Shown here piece after piece: positions 38,710-47,655 of a DNA stretch of 64,000 nucleotides. Made by a program: the position numbers and the translations under genes. This stretch comes from Sandaracinaceae bacterium (lineage in GTDB: Bacteria > Myxococcota_A > Polyangia > Polyangiales > Houyiibacteriaceae): the NCBI GenBank assembly GCA_020633055.1, contig JACKEJ010000017.1:62001-126000 (forward strand). Reading direction: 5' to 3'. Position 1 is the stretch's first letter. The number at the start of each line of letters is the position of its first letter. Below the pieces are notes generated by a model. That model was not told the origin of the DNA and did no database searches. It worked only from the letters and a program-made list of their open reading frames with translations.

Positions 38710-38979
38710 ATGAGCGATAGCACCCACCCCGAGCTCGAGGCGCAGATCAAGCAACTGATCGTGGACGCGCTCATGCTGGACGACGTGACCCCCGAGGAGA
38801 TCGTGACCGACGCGCCCCTCTTCAACGAGGGGCTCGGGCTCGACTCGATCGACGCGCTCGAGCTGGCCATCGCGCTCGACAAGGCGTTCGGCGTGAAGAT
38901 CCGCGCGGAAGACGAGAACACGCGCTCGATCTTCCGCTCGGTGGCCACCCTGGCCGCCTTCGTCGCCGAGAACCGATGA
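38710..38979 (+). CDS. Acyl carrier protein
   Basis: The 89-residue acidic ACP carries the phosphopantetheine serine in GLGLDSIDALELAIAL (residues about 40-55) and is preceded by AGGGAG. The helices fit the ACP fold. It is not beside fatty-acid synthase genes but starts a three-gene operon with a GT2 and a thioesterase (ATGA overlaps), the composition seen in aryl-polyene and related lipid pathways. It is therefore more likely a dedicated carrier than the housekeeping AcpP. Confidence 0.9.
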   Translation: MSDSTHPELEAQIKQLIVDALMLDDVTPEEIVTDAPLFNEGLGLDSIDALELAIALDKAFGVKIRAEDENTRSIFRSVATLAAFVAENR

Positions 38980-39743
38980 GCGCGGGGTCGGACACCTTCC
39001 GCCCCTGCGTCATCATCCCCTCGTACAACAACCCCCAGACCATCGGGCGCGTGGTCAGCGCCGTGCGTGCCTACGTGCCGGATGTGATCGTGGTGGACGA
39101 CGGGAGCGGGCTCGAGGGGCGCGCGGCCATCGCCGAGGTCGGTGCCTCTGGGCTGGCCACGGTCCATCACCGTGCTGCCAACGGCGGCAAGGGCGCTGCC
39201 GTGAAGGACGCGCTGCGCCTCGCGCGCGACGCCGGGTTCACACATGCGCTGCAGGTGGACGCGGACGGGCAGCACACCCTCGACGACATCCCCGCCATGC
39301 TCGAGGCCGCCCGTGAGACGCCCACCGCGCTGGTGCTGGGGCAGCCCGTCTTCGACGACACGGCGCCCAAGGCCCGCCTGGTGGGCCGTCGCATCACCAT
39401 CTTCTGGACGCGCCTCGAGGTGGGCGGCGGGGCCATCGCCGACCCGATGTGCGGCTTCCGCGTCTACCCGCTGCCCATCAGCGCCGAGGTTCCCGTGTGG
39501 GGGGACCGGATGGACTTCGACCCGGAGATCGCCGTGCGCCTCGTGTGGGCCGGTGTTCCCACGCGCAACGTGCCGACGCGGGTACGCTACGTCTCGGCCG
39601 ACGAGGGCGGCGTGTCGCACTTCCACGCGTTCAAGGACAACGTGCTCATCAGCCTGATGCACTCGCGGCTGATGACGATGCGCATCATGGGCTTTCTCTT
39701 CGGGTGGCTCTTTCGCGGCGCCCGCGGGAGGTTGCCGTCATGA
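38976..39743 (+). CDS. Family 2 glycosyltransferase
   Basis: The 255-residue GT-A enzyme has CVIIPSYNNPQTIGRVVSAV, VIVVDDGSG, NGGKGAAVKDALRLA, and the DxD-like VDADGQH near residue 92, then IADPMCGFRVYPL, as in polyprenol-phosphate-type GT2s. A hydrophobic C-terminal segment (MRIMGFLFGWLF) may tether it to the membrane. The ATG overlaps the ACP stop and its stop overlaps the thioesterase ATG, so all three are coupled. In aryl-polyene clusters a GT2 decorates the head group or lipid; here that is inferred. Confidence 0.88.
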   Translation: MSAGSDTFRPCVIIPSYNNPQTIGRVVSAVRAYVPDVIVVDDGSGLEGRAAIAEVGASGLATVHHRAANGGKGAAVKDALRLARDAGFTHALQVDADGQHTLDDIPAMLEAARETPTALVLGQPVFDDTAPKARLVGRRITIFWTRLEVGGGAIADPMCGFRVYPLPISAEVPVWGDRMDFDPEIAVRLVWAGVPTRNVPTRVRYVSADEGGVSHFHAFKDNVLISLMHSRLMTMRIMGFLFGWLFRGARGRLPS

Positions 39744-40174
39744 GCGGGGACGGCAAGCGGCACGTGGTGTCGGTGGAGCTCGAGGTGCCCTTCCATGACG
39801 TGGACTCCCTGAACATCGTCTGGCACGGGCACTACTACAAGTACGTGGAGATCGCGCGCACGGCGCTCATGCGCAGCGTGCAGCTCGACAACGACCAGCT
39901 GCGCGCCCTGGGGTGTGGGCTGGTGATGGGCGAGACGCAGTGCAAGCACACGGGCGTTCTGCGCTACGGGGACCGCTTCCGCGTGGACGCGTGGTTCAAG
40001 GATGTATCTCAGCGGCTGTGCATCGCCTACGAGGTGCGCAACCTGACGTCCGGCAAGCGCGCAGCTCGGGCGCGCACGGTGCTGGTCACCCTCAACGGGC
40101 GCGGGGAGCTCAACCTGGCCACGCCGCCCGAGGTGGTGGCGCGCATCGAGGCGGTTACAGGCCCCATCGGCTGA
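39740..40174 (+). CDS. 4HBT/hotdog acyl-thioesterase
   Basis: The 144-residue hotdog protein carries the 4-hydroxybenzoyl-CoA thioesterase-type signature FHDVDSLNIVWHGHYYKYVE (residues about 17-36), where the Asp is the expected catalytic residue. The remaining strands are ordinary. It would release acyl groups from ACP or CoA. Translation is coupled to the GT2 gene. Last gene of the ACP operon. Confidence 0.87.
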   Translation: MSGDGKRHVVSVELEVPFHDVDSLNIVWHGHYYKYVEIARTALMRSVQLDNDQLRALGCGLVMGETQCKHTGVLRYGDRFRVDAWFKDVSQRLCIAYEVRNLTSGKRAARARTVLVTLNGRGELNLATPPEVVARIEAVTGPIG

Positions 40175-40328
40175 GGCGCGCCGGGCCGGCCGGCCGCAGG
40201 TGTCCGTGGTGGAGGTGGGCGCGCCACCCACCAGACTCGACGCTGGCTCGGGTGGAAACCGAGCCGCTGCCCCGCAGCGATGCGAAGACACACGGGCACG
40301 GGCCGCGGCGCGGTAGGGTGTGGCCGTC

Positions 40329-40676
40329 ATGAGCAAACGACGGCACGAGGTCCCCACAGGAGCCGCCGAGTACCCGAGCTACTACGACGTGGTGCGCCAG
40401 ATCCCAAAGGGCAAGGTGCTGACCTATGGAGATGTGGCACGCCTCGCGGGTCGCCCAGGCAGCGCGCGGCGGGTGGGCTACGCGCTCGCGGCCCTCACCG
40501 ACCCAACGGTCCCTTGGTGGCGGGTGGTCAACGCGCGCGGCGAGGTCAGCGAGCGCTCGGGGGACTTCCTGGGCGCAGCCCAGGTGGAGCAGCGGGTCTG
40601 CCTCGCCCGAGAGGGGATCGTGTTCGACGCACAGGGCCGCCTGGCGCTCGGCACCTATCGCGCCGGAGCCTGGTAG
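40329..40676 (+). CDS. Alkyltransferase-like (ATL) DNA-repair protein
   Basis: The 115-residue protein is the DNA-binding domain of the O6-methylguanine methyltransferase family (YYDVVRQIPKGKVLTYGDVA, GRPGSARRVGYALAAL), but the catalytic PCHRV motif is replaced by PWWRVV at residues about 65-70. Both the acceptor Cys and the neighbouring His are Trp, as in the ATL proteins (PWxRV), which flip and flag alkylated guanines for nucleotide-excision repair without removing the alkyl group. ATG 40329 is preferred to GTG 40320. It stands alone, oriented like the ACP operon. Confidence 0.9.
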   Translation: MSKRRHEVPTGAAEYPSYYDVVRQIPKGKVLTYGDVARLAGRPGSARRVGYALAALTDPTVPWWRVVNARGEVSERSGDFLGAAQVEQRVCLAREGIVFDAQGRLALGTYRAGAW

Positions 40677-40899
40677 CGATCGCAGGAATTCGTCCGCGAC
40701 GAGGGCGCGCCGTGGTACGAGTCAGGGAACACCCACCCAGAGGCGTTCAGGTCTGATGGACTCTGAAGCGATTCGGCCAGCCGAGCGAGCCCATGATCCC
40801 GCGGGACCCCCCCAGCGCGGGGTCCCAGAACGAGCGGTCCAGCAGGAGCACCGCGGCACGCGCCTGCGCCTACCACGCGTGTACGGCGCATTCGGCTCG

Positions 40900-42363
40900 A
40901 TGGTGCGGGTCGTCGCGCTCGTCTGTGTGGGAGCGCTCACCTACCTCCCGAGCGTCGCGCAAGCCCAGGCCGTGTCCGGCCGCACGGCGCTGACAGGCGC
41001 CCAGCGTCTCGTGCGCCTCGACGATCCGGCTGGGGTCGCCACCCTGGCGCTCGGCGGCCAGTACGGCTTCACCTCGTCCGTGTTGCGCGACGGGGACACC
41101 CACCATCGCCTGGCCGGTCAGCTCGCGCTCGCGGTCCACCCGCTGCGTGCGCTGTCGTTGGGCGTCAGCCTCGGCGGCTATCGCGACGTACACCGTGGGG
41201 GGGCGGGCCAGGATGACTCGGTGGTGGGGGAGCCGCGTGTCTTCGTGCTCGCGCGCTTGCTCCGCGCCAGTTCGTTTTCGCTGGGTCTCGGCGCGGAGCT
41301 CTGGGCGCCCGCCGGCGATGACCCAGGAGTCGTGTTGTCTGCGCTCTCGCCTTCCGTGACGCTCTACGGCCAGGTGGACATCGGCGCAGCGTCGCTGTCG
41401 GTTCGCGCGGGGTACCTCTTGGACCGCAGCGCCCGCTCCATCCCGCGGGGCCGCGTGTACACGGCGCACGATCAGGTCTCGTTGGGTGTCACCGACGCAG
41501 ACGCAGTCGAGGTGGGCCTCGGCGTGTCGGGTACGGTCGGACTCGCGACGCTCTACGCGGAGGTGGCGCTCGACGCGCTCGTCCAGCGTGGCGACCTGCC
41601 GTTCTCAGCGAGTCGGGCCTCGGCGATGCTCGGCGCAGCGTTGACGCTCGCCGAGCGCGTTCACCTCGGCTTGGACGCGACGGCGCGCTTGGGGGGCTAC
41701 CCTCGTGTGCGCGCGGATGCGCCATATCGCGTCGTCCCCCGCATCTCGCTCTCGCTCACGCTCGCCGTAGACTTGGGACGCCTCTCCGCGCGCGCGCACC
41801 AGGCGGATGCCAGCGCGGAGAGCGAGGACGACGATGGCTCGTCCGCTGGCGAGCCCACCCCCGACGTCGCGCGCGCGCTGCGCGGCCGTGTGGTGGGCGA
41901 CGACGGTAGCGCCGTGCCGCGGGCACGCGTGGTGGCGCTGTCCGACGGTCGCGTGGTGGCAGAGGGGGAGACGGACGCGGACGGTTGGTACACGCTCGCC
42001 GGACTCCCAGAGGGCGCGCTCACCCTGCGGGTGGAGGCCGAAGGTCACACGGTGTCACGCACCGAGCTCGGTCCCGACGCGGGCGGTGAGGTGGCGCCCC
42101 TGACGCTGCGACCCGGCCTGCCAGACGGTGAGATCCGCGGCAGCGTCCGTGGGCTCCGTGGCGCCGCGGTGACCGCCCGGATTCGCCTCGACGACGATCC
42201 GCGCAGCATCGACGCGGACGCGGAGGGGCGTTTCTCCATCGCCGTCACGCCGGGCAGTCACGTGCTCCACGTCGACGCACCGGGTTATCGTGCCCAAGAG
42301 CGTCACGTCGACGTGGAAGAACGTGGCGTCGTCGTCATCGAAGTCCACCTCCGCCCCGAATGA
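40900..42363 (+). CDS. Exported beta-rich protein with carboxypeptidase-regulatory-like domains
   Basis: From ATG 40900 the 487 residues begin with a cleavable signal (VRVVALVCVGALTYLPSVAQAQA). A large region of alternating amphipathic strands (about 25-290) has the look of an outer-membrane beta-barrel. Two CarboxypepD_reg-like Ig domains follow (about 320-400: LRGRVVGDDGSAVPRARVVA, and 410-480). A start at ATG 40756 would add 48 residues without signal features. It ends overlapping a FecR-like lipoprotein gene (ATGA), with which it is clearly co-expressed. Confidence 0.7.
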   Translation: MVRVVALVCVGALTYLPSVAQAQAVSGRTALTGAQRLVRLDDPAGVATLALGGQYGFTSSVLRDGDTHHRLAGQLALAVHPLRALSLGVSLGGYRDVHRGGAGQDDSVVGEPRVFVLARLLRASSFSLGLGAELWAPAGDDPGVVLSALSPSVTLYGQVDIGAASLSVRAGYLLDRSARSIPRGRVYTAHDQVSLGVTDADAVEVGLGVSGTVGLATLYAEVALDALVQRGDLPFSASRASAMLGAALTLAERVHLGLDATARLGGYPRVRADAPYRVVPRISLSLTLAVDLGRLSARAHQADASAESEDDDGSSAGEPTPDVARALRGRVVGDDGSAVPRARVVALSDGRVVAEGETDADGWYTLAGLPEGALTLRVEAEGHTVSRTELGPDAGGEVAPLTLRPGLPDGEIRGSVRGLRGAAVTARIRLDDDPRSIDADAEGRFSIAVTPGSHVLHVDAPGYRAQERHVDVEERGVVVIEVHLRPE

Positions 42364-43907
42364 CCCAAACGCATCACCGCCGCGCCCTCTCCGTCCGGAC
42401 ACGCTCCTGGCTGCTCTGTGCCTCGGCTGCCCTCGCGCTGCTCGGATGTGGGCGTGGCTGCGGGAGCGAGCCTGTCGCCGTGTTGGCCCAGGTCGCGGGT
42501 ACGGTGGAGCGGGACGAGGTCGGTGCCATCGAGGCGTGGCGGACCGCAGCCGTCGACGCCGGCATCGCGCTCGGAGAAGCCGTGCGCACGGGACCGGACG
42601 GCAGCGCACAGCTGCAGCTCCAAGGGGGCGGAGGTCTGCGCATGGGAGCCAACGCGCTGGTGCGCTTCGGCGGCCAGCCGGACGAGACCCCCACGCTGGA
42701 GCTCGGGGGCGGCGAGATCGAGGTGGAGGCGGGTGAGGCCCTCGACATCGTGACCGAGTTCGGTCCCGTGCGCGTGGAGCGAGGCGGCCGGGTGCGCGCC
42801 ATCCGTGGCGACGAAGGCACGCAGCTCGAGGTCTTGTTCGGTCTCGCGCAGTTGGAGGACGGCGCTCGTCTGACAGCGGGTGAACACTACGCCGGGCCCA
42901 CGGCGGCGCCCTCCGTCGCCACGGCCGCGGCGGCGCCAGCGGGGCGACCAGACACCGCGCGGCACGGTCCAGAGGGGGACTCCGCATCGGACCCGGACAC
43001 GGCCGGGGACTCCACAGAGGCCGACGCGACCGGTGACGATCAAGACGCCGCCAGCACGGACATGGACGATGCCCCCGGCGAGGGGACGTTGCGCGGAGAC
43101 GGCCCACGCTTGCCGAGCGTGTCTCCGGTCGAGTTCAGCGTGGCCGCGGGAGCAGGTGGCGTGGTCCACCATCCAGCGCCTCCTGCGCTCGTGGGGATTC
43201 GCACCGGCTGCGCCGACGGCGAGGTTCGCGTGGCCTCTGGCGGCAGCACCGTCGTCTACACGGGCGGGGGGACGGTGGGTGTGCGGCTGGCCCGCGGGCG
43301 CAGTCGCTACGAGGTCTACTGCGGGGGGCAGCTCGGGGCGGGGGGGCAGCTCACGGTGACGGGTGACGCCGGGCGGCAGCGCCTCAACACGGCTTCGCAG
43401 CGACATGGCGTGGACGCCGACGGGCGCCGCTACACGTTCCTGTACGAGGGCGCGCTCCCCACCCTCGCGCTGCGTTGGCCCAACGCCCCGAGCGCCGAGC
43501 AGTACAGCGTTCGACTGACGGGCACGCGGGGGCGCACGAGGCTCACCAGCTCGTCGCCCAGCGCCACGGTGCCGCGCTCCGCCCTGCGCGAGGGCGAGCT
43601 CACGTTCCAGTTCGAGGGAGGCGGCCGCACGTCGCCCGTGACGCGCGTCACGCTCCGCTACGACACCGCCACGCCTACGGCCTATCTGGCGAGTCCACCA
43701 GACCGCGGCTTCGGGGCGGGGGCGAGCGTGAGCGTCGCGGGCACGGCTCAGCCAGGATCACGCGTGGCCGTGGGCGGGCAAGAGCTCACGTTGGACCGCC
43801 GCGGATCCTTCTCGGCGACGGCTACCGCAGACGCGGGGGGGATCGCCGTGCGAATCACGACGACGCGGGGGGTGCACTATTTCGTGCGCCGAGCCGCTGG
43901 AGGCTGA
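42360..43907 (+). CDS. FecR-domain lipoprotein
   Basis: The 515-residue lipoprotein has a signal ending LCASAALALLGC. A FecR-like domain follows at residues about 40-175 (VAQVAGTVERDEV-like start, RTGPDGSAQLQLQGGGGLRM, GGGEIEVEAGEALDIVT), then a Ser/Asp/Pro-rich linker (about 195-255) and Ig-like domains near the C-terminus. Families with this FecR start occur as periplasmic partners in cell-surface signalling or as envelope sensors; here no ECF sigma factor is adjacent. It overlaps the upstream barrel gene by four bases, and the downstream kinase gene is convergent 7 bp away. Confidence 0.75.
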   Translation: MTQTHHRRALSVRTRSWLLCASAALALLGCGRGCGSEPVAVLAQVAGTVERDEVGAIEAWRTAAVDAGIALGEAVRTGPDGSAQLQLQGGGGLRMGANALVRFGGQPDETPTLELGGGEIEVEAGEALDIVTEFGPVRVERGGRVRAIRGDEGTQLEVLFGLAQLEDGARLTAGEHYAGPTAAPSVATAAAAPAGRPDTARHGPEGDSASDPDTAGDSTEADATGDDQDAASTDMDDAPGEGTLRGDGPRLPSVSPVEFSVAAGAGGVVHHPAPPALVGIRTGCADGEVRVASGGSTVVYTGGGTVGVRLARGRSRYEVYCGGQLGAGGQLTVTGDAGRQRLNTASQRHGVDADGRRYTFLYEGALPTLALRWPNAPSAEQYSVRLTGTRGRTRLTSSSPSATVPRSALREGELTFQFEGGGRTSPVTRVTLRYDTATPTAYLASPPDRGFGAGASVSVAGTAQPGSRVAVGGQELTLDRRGSFSATATADAGGIAVRITTTRGVHYFVRRAAGG

Positions 43908-43914
43908 CGGTGTG

Positions 43915-45585
43915 TCAGGGGGTCTCGTCGCCGCCGCGACGGACCGCCACGGGGATGCTGAAGCTCGCGGCGCGCGGGAGCGGGCCGAAGCGGGTGCCGC
44001 GGGCGACACCGAGCAAGCACGCCCCGAGTGGGGTGCCCGCCGTGCTGGCGGGGCTGAGGTCGACCCCGCGCACGTGTCCGGACTCGTCTACGTCGAAGCG
44101 GAAGGTGACCTGGACGCGCTCGATCTCCGAGTGCCGGTCGGCGCACTGTCGAATCGCGCCTCGCCGCTGCGAGAACGTGCGGGTGAGGGTCGCCGCGGTG
44201 ACCTCGGCGCGGGGTTGTGGACGTTCCGCCGAGGCCGCGCTCGCGGGTGCCTCTCGAGGAGGCGCTGGATCCTCTGAGGGCGGCGCGTCCGACGGGAGGC
44301 CTTCGGGCGACGTGGGGCTCGCGGCGGTCGGTCCGGTCGCGGGGGCGCGTTCGTCGATGCCGGCGCCCACGGCGGACACGTCCCCACGGACCAGGATGAA
44401 CTGGCTTGGCTCCTGCACCGCAGGCGTGCTCAGCCGCCACCAGACGCCGACCCCGATCAGCGCGAGTGCGAACCCCCCGAAGACCGCGACGAGCAAGCGC
44501 CTCGGGCCACCACCTTCAGCGCGCCCCGTCGCCGCCGCGGGCACTACGACCTCGGGGGCCTCGCTCGGCGGCACGTAGTCGCGCCACATCGCGTCCAGCT
44601 CCGCGAGCGAGATGGCCTTCCCGAAGGCGCCGAATGCGGCGCTGGTGAGGTCGCTCTGGACGGTCGCCGCGAACCGCTGTGGGGTTCCCGGTGGAAGCGT
44701 GGCTCGCAGCCGCTCGGCTAGCTCGGCGGCGCTGGGGACGCGCGAAAGGGGATCCTTCTGGATGGCTTGCTCGACCACGTCGGCCAGCGCGCTGGGCACC
44801 TCGAGCGATGCTTCGTCCAAGCGCTGAGGGGTCTCGTAGATGGCCTTGAAGACGGTCGCTTCGAGCGTCTTGCCCGCCTGCGCGCGCGTGCCCGACACGA
44901 GCCAGTGGAGCACCATCCCCAGGGAGTAGATGTCGGCGGCGGGAGTGGGAGGCGTGCCCACGAAGACCTCGGGCGCGACGAACGAGAAATTCCCGCGCAC
45001 GACGTCGGACCCGTTGATCTGTTCCGTCTTGTCACCCTGACGGCGCGCGATGCCGAAGTCCGCGAGCTTCACGGTGCCCTCGACGTCGATCAGGATGTTC
45101 GCCGGCGTGACGTCACGGTGGATGATCCCGAGGGACGCGCCCTCTGCGTCGCGGCGGGTGTGGACGTAGTGGAGCGCGTCGGCCACCAACGCACACGCGT
45201 GCACGGCCAGGTCCCACGCGAACCCGCGGCGCTGGTCGTTCAGGAAGCGGGCCCAGCGCCCTATGTCCGCGCCCCGCACGTACTCGAGCACCATGACGTA
45301 CTGACCGTCCACCTCGTCCAGGTCGATGATGTCGAGGATGTTGGGGTGATCCATCTCCGACAGGAGCTTCGCTTCGCGCAAGAACAGGCGCGTGTTGTTC
45401 TCGTTCTCGAGGCCGTCCGGGAGGATGCGCTTGACGACCACCGGTCGCACGAAGCCGCCGACGCCCCCCTCTGCACGCGCGAGGTAGACGACGCCTTGGC
45501 CGCCTTGCGCCAGCACGTGCACGGGTCGATAGCGTCCCAACAGCAGCTTCCCGAGCCAGTCTTCAGCGCGCACGTCGCATTGCAC
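43915..45585 (-). CDS. Transmembrane Ser/Thr protein kinase with TonB/AgmX-like C-terminal domain
   Basis: The kinase domain covers residues about 10-280: a glycine-rich loop (VLAQGGQGVVYLA), the ATP-binding Lys in VVVKRIL, HRDVTPANIL and the metal-binding DFG in KLADFGIA; the APE equivalent is SFVAPEVF. A transmembrane helix (LVAVFGGFALALIGVGVWW, about 385-405) leads to a Pro/Ala-rich linker. A C-terminal domain of about 90 residues follows (IRQCADRHSEIERVQVTFRF, VDESGHVRGVDLSP), of the type seen in AgmX/PglI and TonB-like proteins. I chose GTG 45585, preceded by AGGA seven bases before it; ATG 45621 and GTG 45642 are also open. It probably senses envelope state. Confidence 0.85.
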   Translation of the reverse strand: MQCDVRAEDWLGKLLLGRYRPVHVLAQGGQGVVYLARAEGGVGGFVRPVVVKRILPDGLENENNTRLFLREAKLLSEMDHPNILDIIDLDEVDGQYVMVLEYVRGADIGRWARFLNDQRRGFAWDLAVHACALVADALHYVHTRRDAEGASLGIIHRDVTPANILIDVEGTVKLADFGIARRQGDKTEQINGSDVVRGNFSFVAPEVFVGTPPTPAADIYSLGMVLHWLVSGTRAQAGKTLEATVFKAIYETPQRLDEASLEVPSALADVVEQAIQKDPLSRVPSAAELAERLRATLPPGTPQRFAATVQSDLTSAAFGAFGKAISLAELDAMWRDYVPPSEAPEVVVPAAATGRAEGGGPRRLLVAVFGGFALALIGVGVWWRLSTPAVQEPSQFILVRGDVSAVGAGIDERAPATGPTAASPTSPEGLPSDAPPSEDPAPPREAPASAASAERPQPRAEVTAATLTRTFSQRRGAIRQCADRHSEIERVQVTFRFDVDESGHVRGVDLSPASTAGTPLGACLLGVARGTRFGPLPRAASFSIPVAVRRGGDETP

Positions 45586-45651
45586 CAGTTTTTCCTGCGG
45601 GTGTCCAGCGCGCACTGGCATGGTACGTGGTCGATCATGCACTCTTGGCTG

Positions 45652-46419
45652 ATGCCCGTCCGAGCCTCGCTGGTGAGCGCCTTGCTGGTCCTCTCGATCG
45701 GATGCGGACGCTTGGCCTTCCAGACGGTCGAGGGGCGTGACGCGGGCACGGATCAGGGGGACCCCGGATCGGATCTGGGGCCTGACGACGCGGGTGGTGA
45801 GCCCGACGCGGGTGTCACGGGCTTCGCGTTGGGCTGCAGCTTCCCCAGCATCACCGTCATCTTGGACGGTGACGCCAACGACACACAGGCTGGCACGACC
45901 ATGGCGTCTGCGGTCGCGTCGGGGTGCATGCAGTCTCCCGCGATCAGCATGGTGGACCAGACCCAGGCGGGGCTCCTCGATCCGACCACCTTCGCGCCGT
46001 TGTTCGGGGCGACCACCCTCGGGGTGCTCGGCGGAGACTCACTCGTCCAGAACGTGATGCAGTACCTGACGATGTCGTCCGCGCCCGTGCGCGCCACCTT
46101 CCCGGCGGGGCGCTACGTGGTGACGGAACGCGCAGGCGGGACGGTCGTGCTGGACGTGGCCATCGGCGACATCAGCACGTCGCACGACTATGGCGTCGTG
46201 CAGATCATCCGCGACACGCCGTCGAACAGCACCGTGGTGGCGGCCCATGGCTACATCGCTCAGGGCACGCTCGCCGCCGCGCACTACTTCGCCACGGTCA
46301 TCGCGCCCAGCTTGCCGACCGAGACGCGCGCGTACTTCGTGCTGGAGTGGACCGACGGGAACGCGGACACGATCCCCAACACGGGTGACACGTTCACCCT
46401 CCTGGCCGACGGCGCTTGA
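45652..46419 (+). CDS. Predicted lipoprotein, divergent from the kinase
   Basis: The 255-residue lipoprotein starts at ATG 45652 (signal LVSALLVLSIGC); ATG 45637 is possible but falls near the divergent kinase start. A DAGTDQGDPGSDLGPDDAGG linker leads to a beta-rich domain (about residues 60-250) with no recognised family; one internal Cys pair region (GCSF ... SGCM). Its start lies 66 bp from the kinase GTG. Adjacent kinase plus lipoprotein suggests a sensory pair, by inference. Confidence 0.65.
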   Translation: MPVRASLVSALLVLSIGCGRLAFQTVEGRDAGTDQGDPGSDLGPDDAGGEPDAGVTGFALGCSFPSITVILDGDANDTQAGTTMASAVASGCMQSPAISMVDQTQAGLLDPTTFAPLFGATTLGVLGGDSLVQNVMQYLTMSSAPVRATFPAGRYVVTERAGGTVVLDVAIGDISTSHDYGVVQIIRDTPSNSTVVAAHGYIAQGTLAAAHYFATVIAPSLPTETRAYFVLEWTDGNADTIPNTGDTFTLLADGA

Positions 46420-46458
46420 GGCGTCGTCGCCATCGACGGCGCACGAGGCCCGTCGGCG

Positions 46459-47655
46459 TCAGATGCGCATGCGGCGGCGGTCCCCCAGCAGCATGCGTTG
46501 GAAGGGGTTGTCGTCGCGGTAGATGTCGCCTGCCAACACGCTGACCACGCCGCGTGTGATGTGCGGGTCGGGCGAGTCGTAGAAGAAGACGCGATGCACC
46601 AGGTCGGCGTGATAGAAGCGCCCGCACAGCGCGCCGAAGACGTCGTAGGCGTGCTGCATGAACGTGGCGAGCGGGGCAGCCAGCTCGGGGTCGGCCTCGG
46701 CTCCGCTGCGCAAGGCCGGGTCCAGCTGTTCCACGAGCTTCTCGGCCCCGAACATGGCGAACGTCACACCGGAGGAGAACACGGGGTCCAAGAAGCACGC
46801 CGAGTCGCCCACGCAGGCGTAGCGCGCGCCGTGGGGGGCCGTGTTCTTGTAGCTGTAGTTCCCGACGCGCACCCCGCCCACGCGGGCGGCTCCCGCGGTG
46901 AGCCGCTGCAGCGTGGGTGACCCGTCCAGCAGCTGCTGCAGCGTGTCCTCGCCGATGCCCTGCTTGGCCATGACGCGGCCGACGCTCAGGCGGTTGCCCG
47001 ACAGCGGGATGCCCCAGCCCCAGCCGTCCTCGAGCATGAACACCAGCACGTTGCCGGTCTCGTAGAGCTCGGCGGCCGCAGCGTCCGACAGCCCCTGGAA
47101 GTGGCAGCCCACGGCCGCCAAGCCGAGCCCCTCGATGCGCTGGCGCGTGCGCAGCTGTCCAGCCATGAACGCGTTCTGTCCCGTGGCGTCGACCAGATAG
47201 CGCGCACGCAGAAGCTCACCGTTGGCCGTCACCCACACGCCGTCGTCGTCGATGGTCACCGCCTCGGCGCGGGTCGCGTAGCGCAGCTCGGCCCCCAGCG
47301 CCACGGCCCGCTCGATGAGCATGGTGTCGAAGTCGGCGCGCTCGACCTGGTACGCGTGTGTCGGGGTGCCAGGGAGGCCGTCGGCGAAGGAGAACGCGAC
47401 CTGCTCCCCCGTTCGCTCGTCCAGGAAGAGGGCTCCTCGTTTGAAGACGAAGCGCGACGGATCGGACAAGTCCACGCCCAGGCGCTCGAACAGCGCGAGG
47501 TCGGCGGGCAGCAACGACTCTCCGACGTGGAAGCGCGGGAAGGTCTCCTTCTCCAGCACCAACACACGGTGGCCCGCGCGCGCCAGGAGGTTCGCAGTGG
47601 TGCTGCCAGCGGGCCCCGCACCGAGCACGATGATGTCATACGTTGAGTGGTTCAT
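46459..47655 (-). CDS. Flavin-dependent halogenase-like oxidoreductase
   Basis: The 398-residue flavoprotein has GAGPAGSTTANLLARAG at residues 12-28, then FPRFHVGESLLPADL (about 39-53) and YACVGDSACFLDPVFSSGVT. It also contains GWGWGIPL at residues 211-218, matching the WxWxIP motif used to recognise flavin-dependent halogenases, and a Lys in FVFKRGALF near residue 72, where halogenases place a conserved Lys. Related reductases share parts of this pattern, so halogenation is plausible but unproven. It is last in a four-gene operon; its ATG overlaps the KS stop by four bases. Confidence 0.8.
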   Translation of the reverse strand: MNHSTYDIIVLGAGPAGSTTANLLARAGHRVLVLEKETFPRFHVGESLLPADLALFERLGVDLSDPSRFVFKRGALFLDERTGEQVAFSFADGLPGTPTHAYQVERADFDTMLIERAVALGAELRYATRAEAVTIDDDGVWVTANGELLRARYLVDATGQNAFMAGQLRTRQRIEGLGLAAVGCHFQGLSDAAAAELYETGNVLVFMLEDGWGWGIPLSGNRLSVGRVMAKQGIGEDTLQQLLDGSPTLQRLTAGAARVGGVRVGNYSYKNTAPHGARYACVGDSACFLDPVFSSGVTFAMFGAEKLVEQLDPALRSGAEADPELAAPLATFMQHAYDVFGALCGRFYHADLVHRVFFYDSPDPHITRGVVSVLAGDIYRDDNPFQRMLLGDRRRMRI

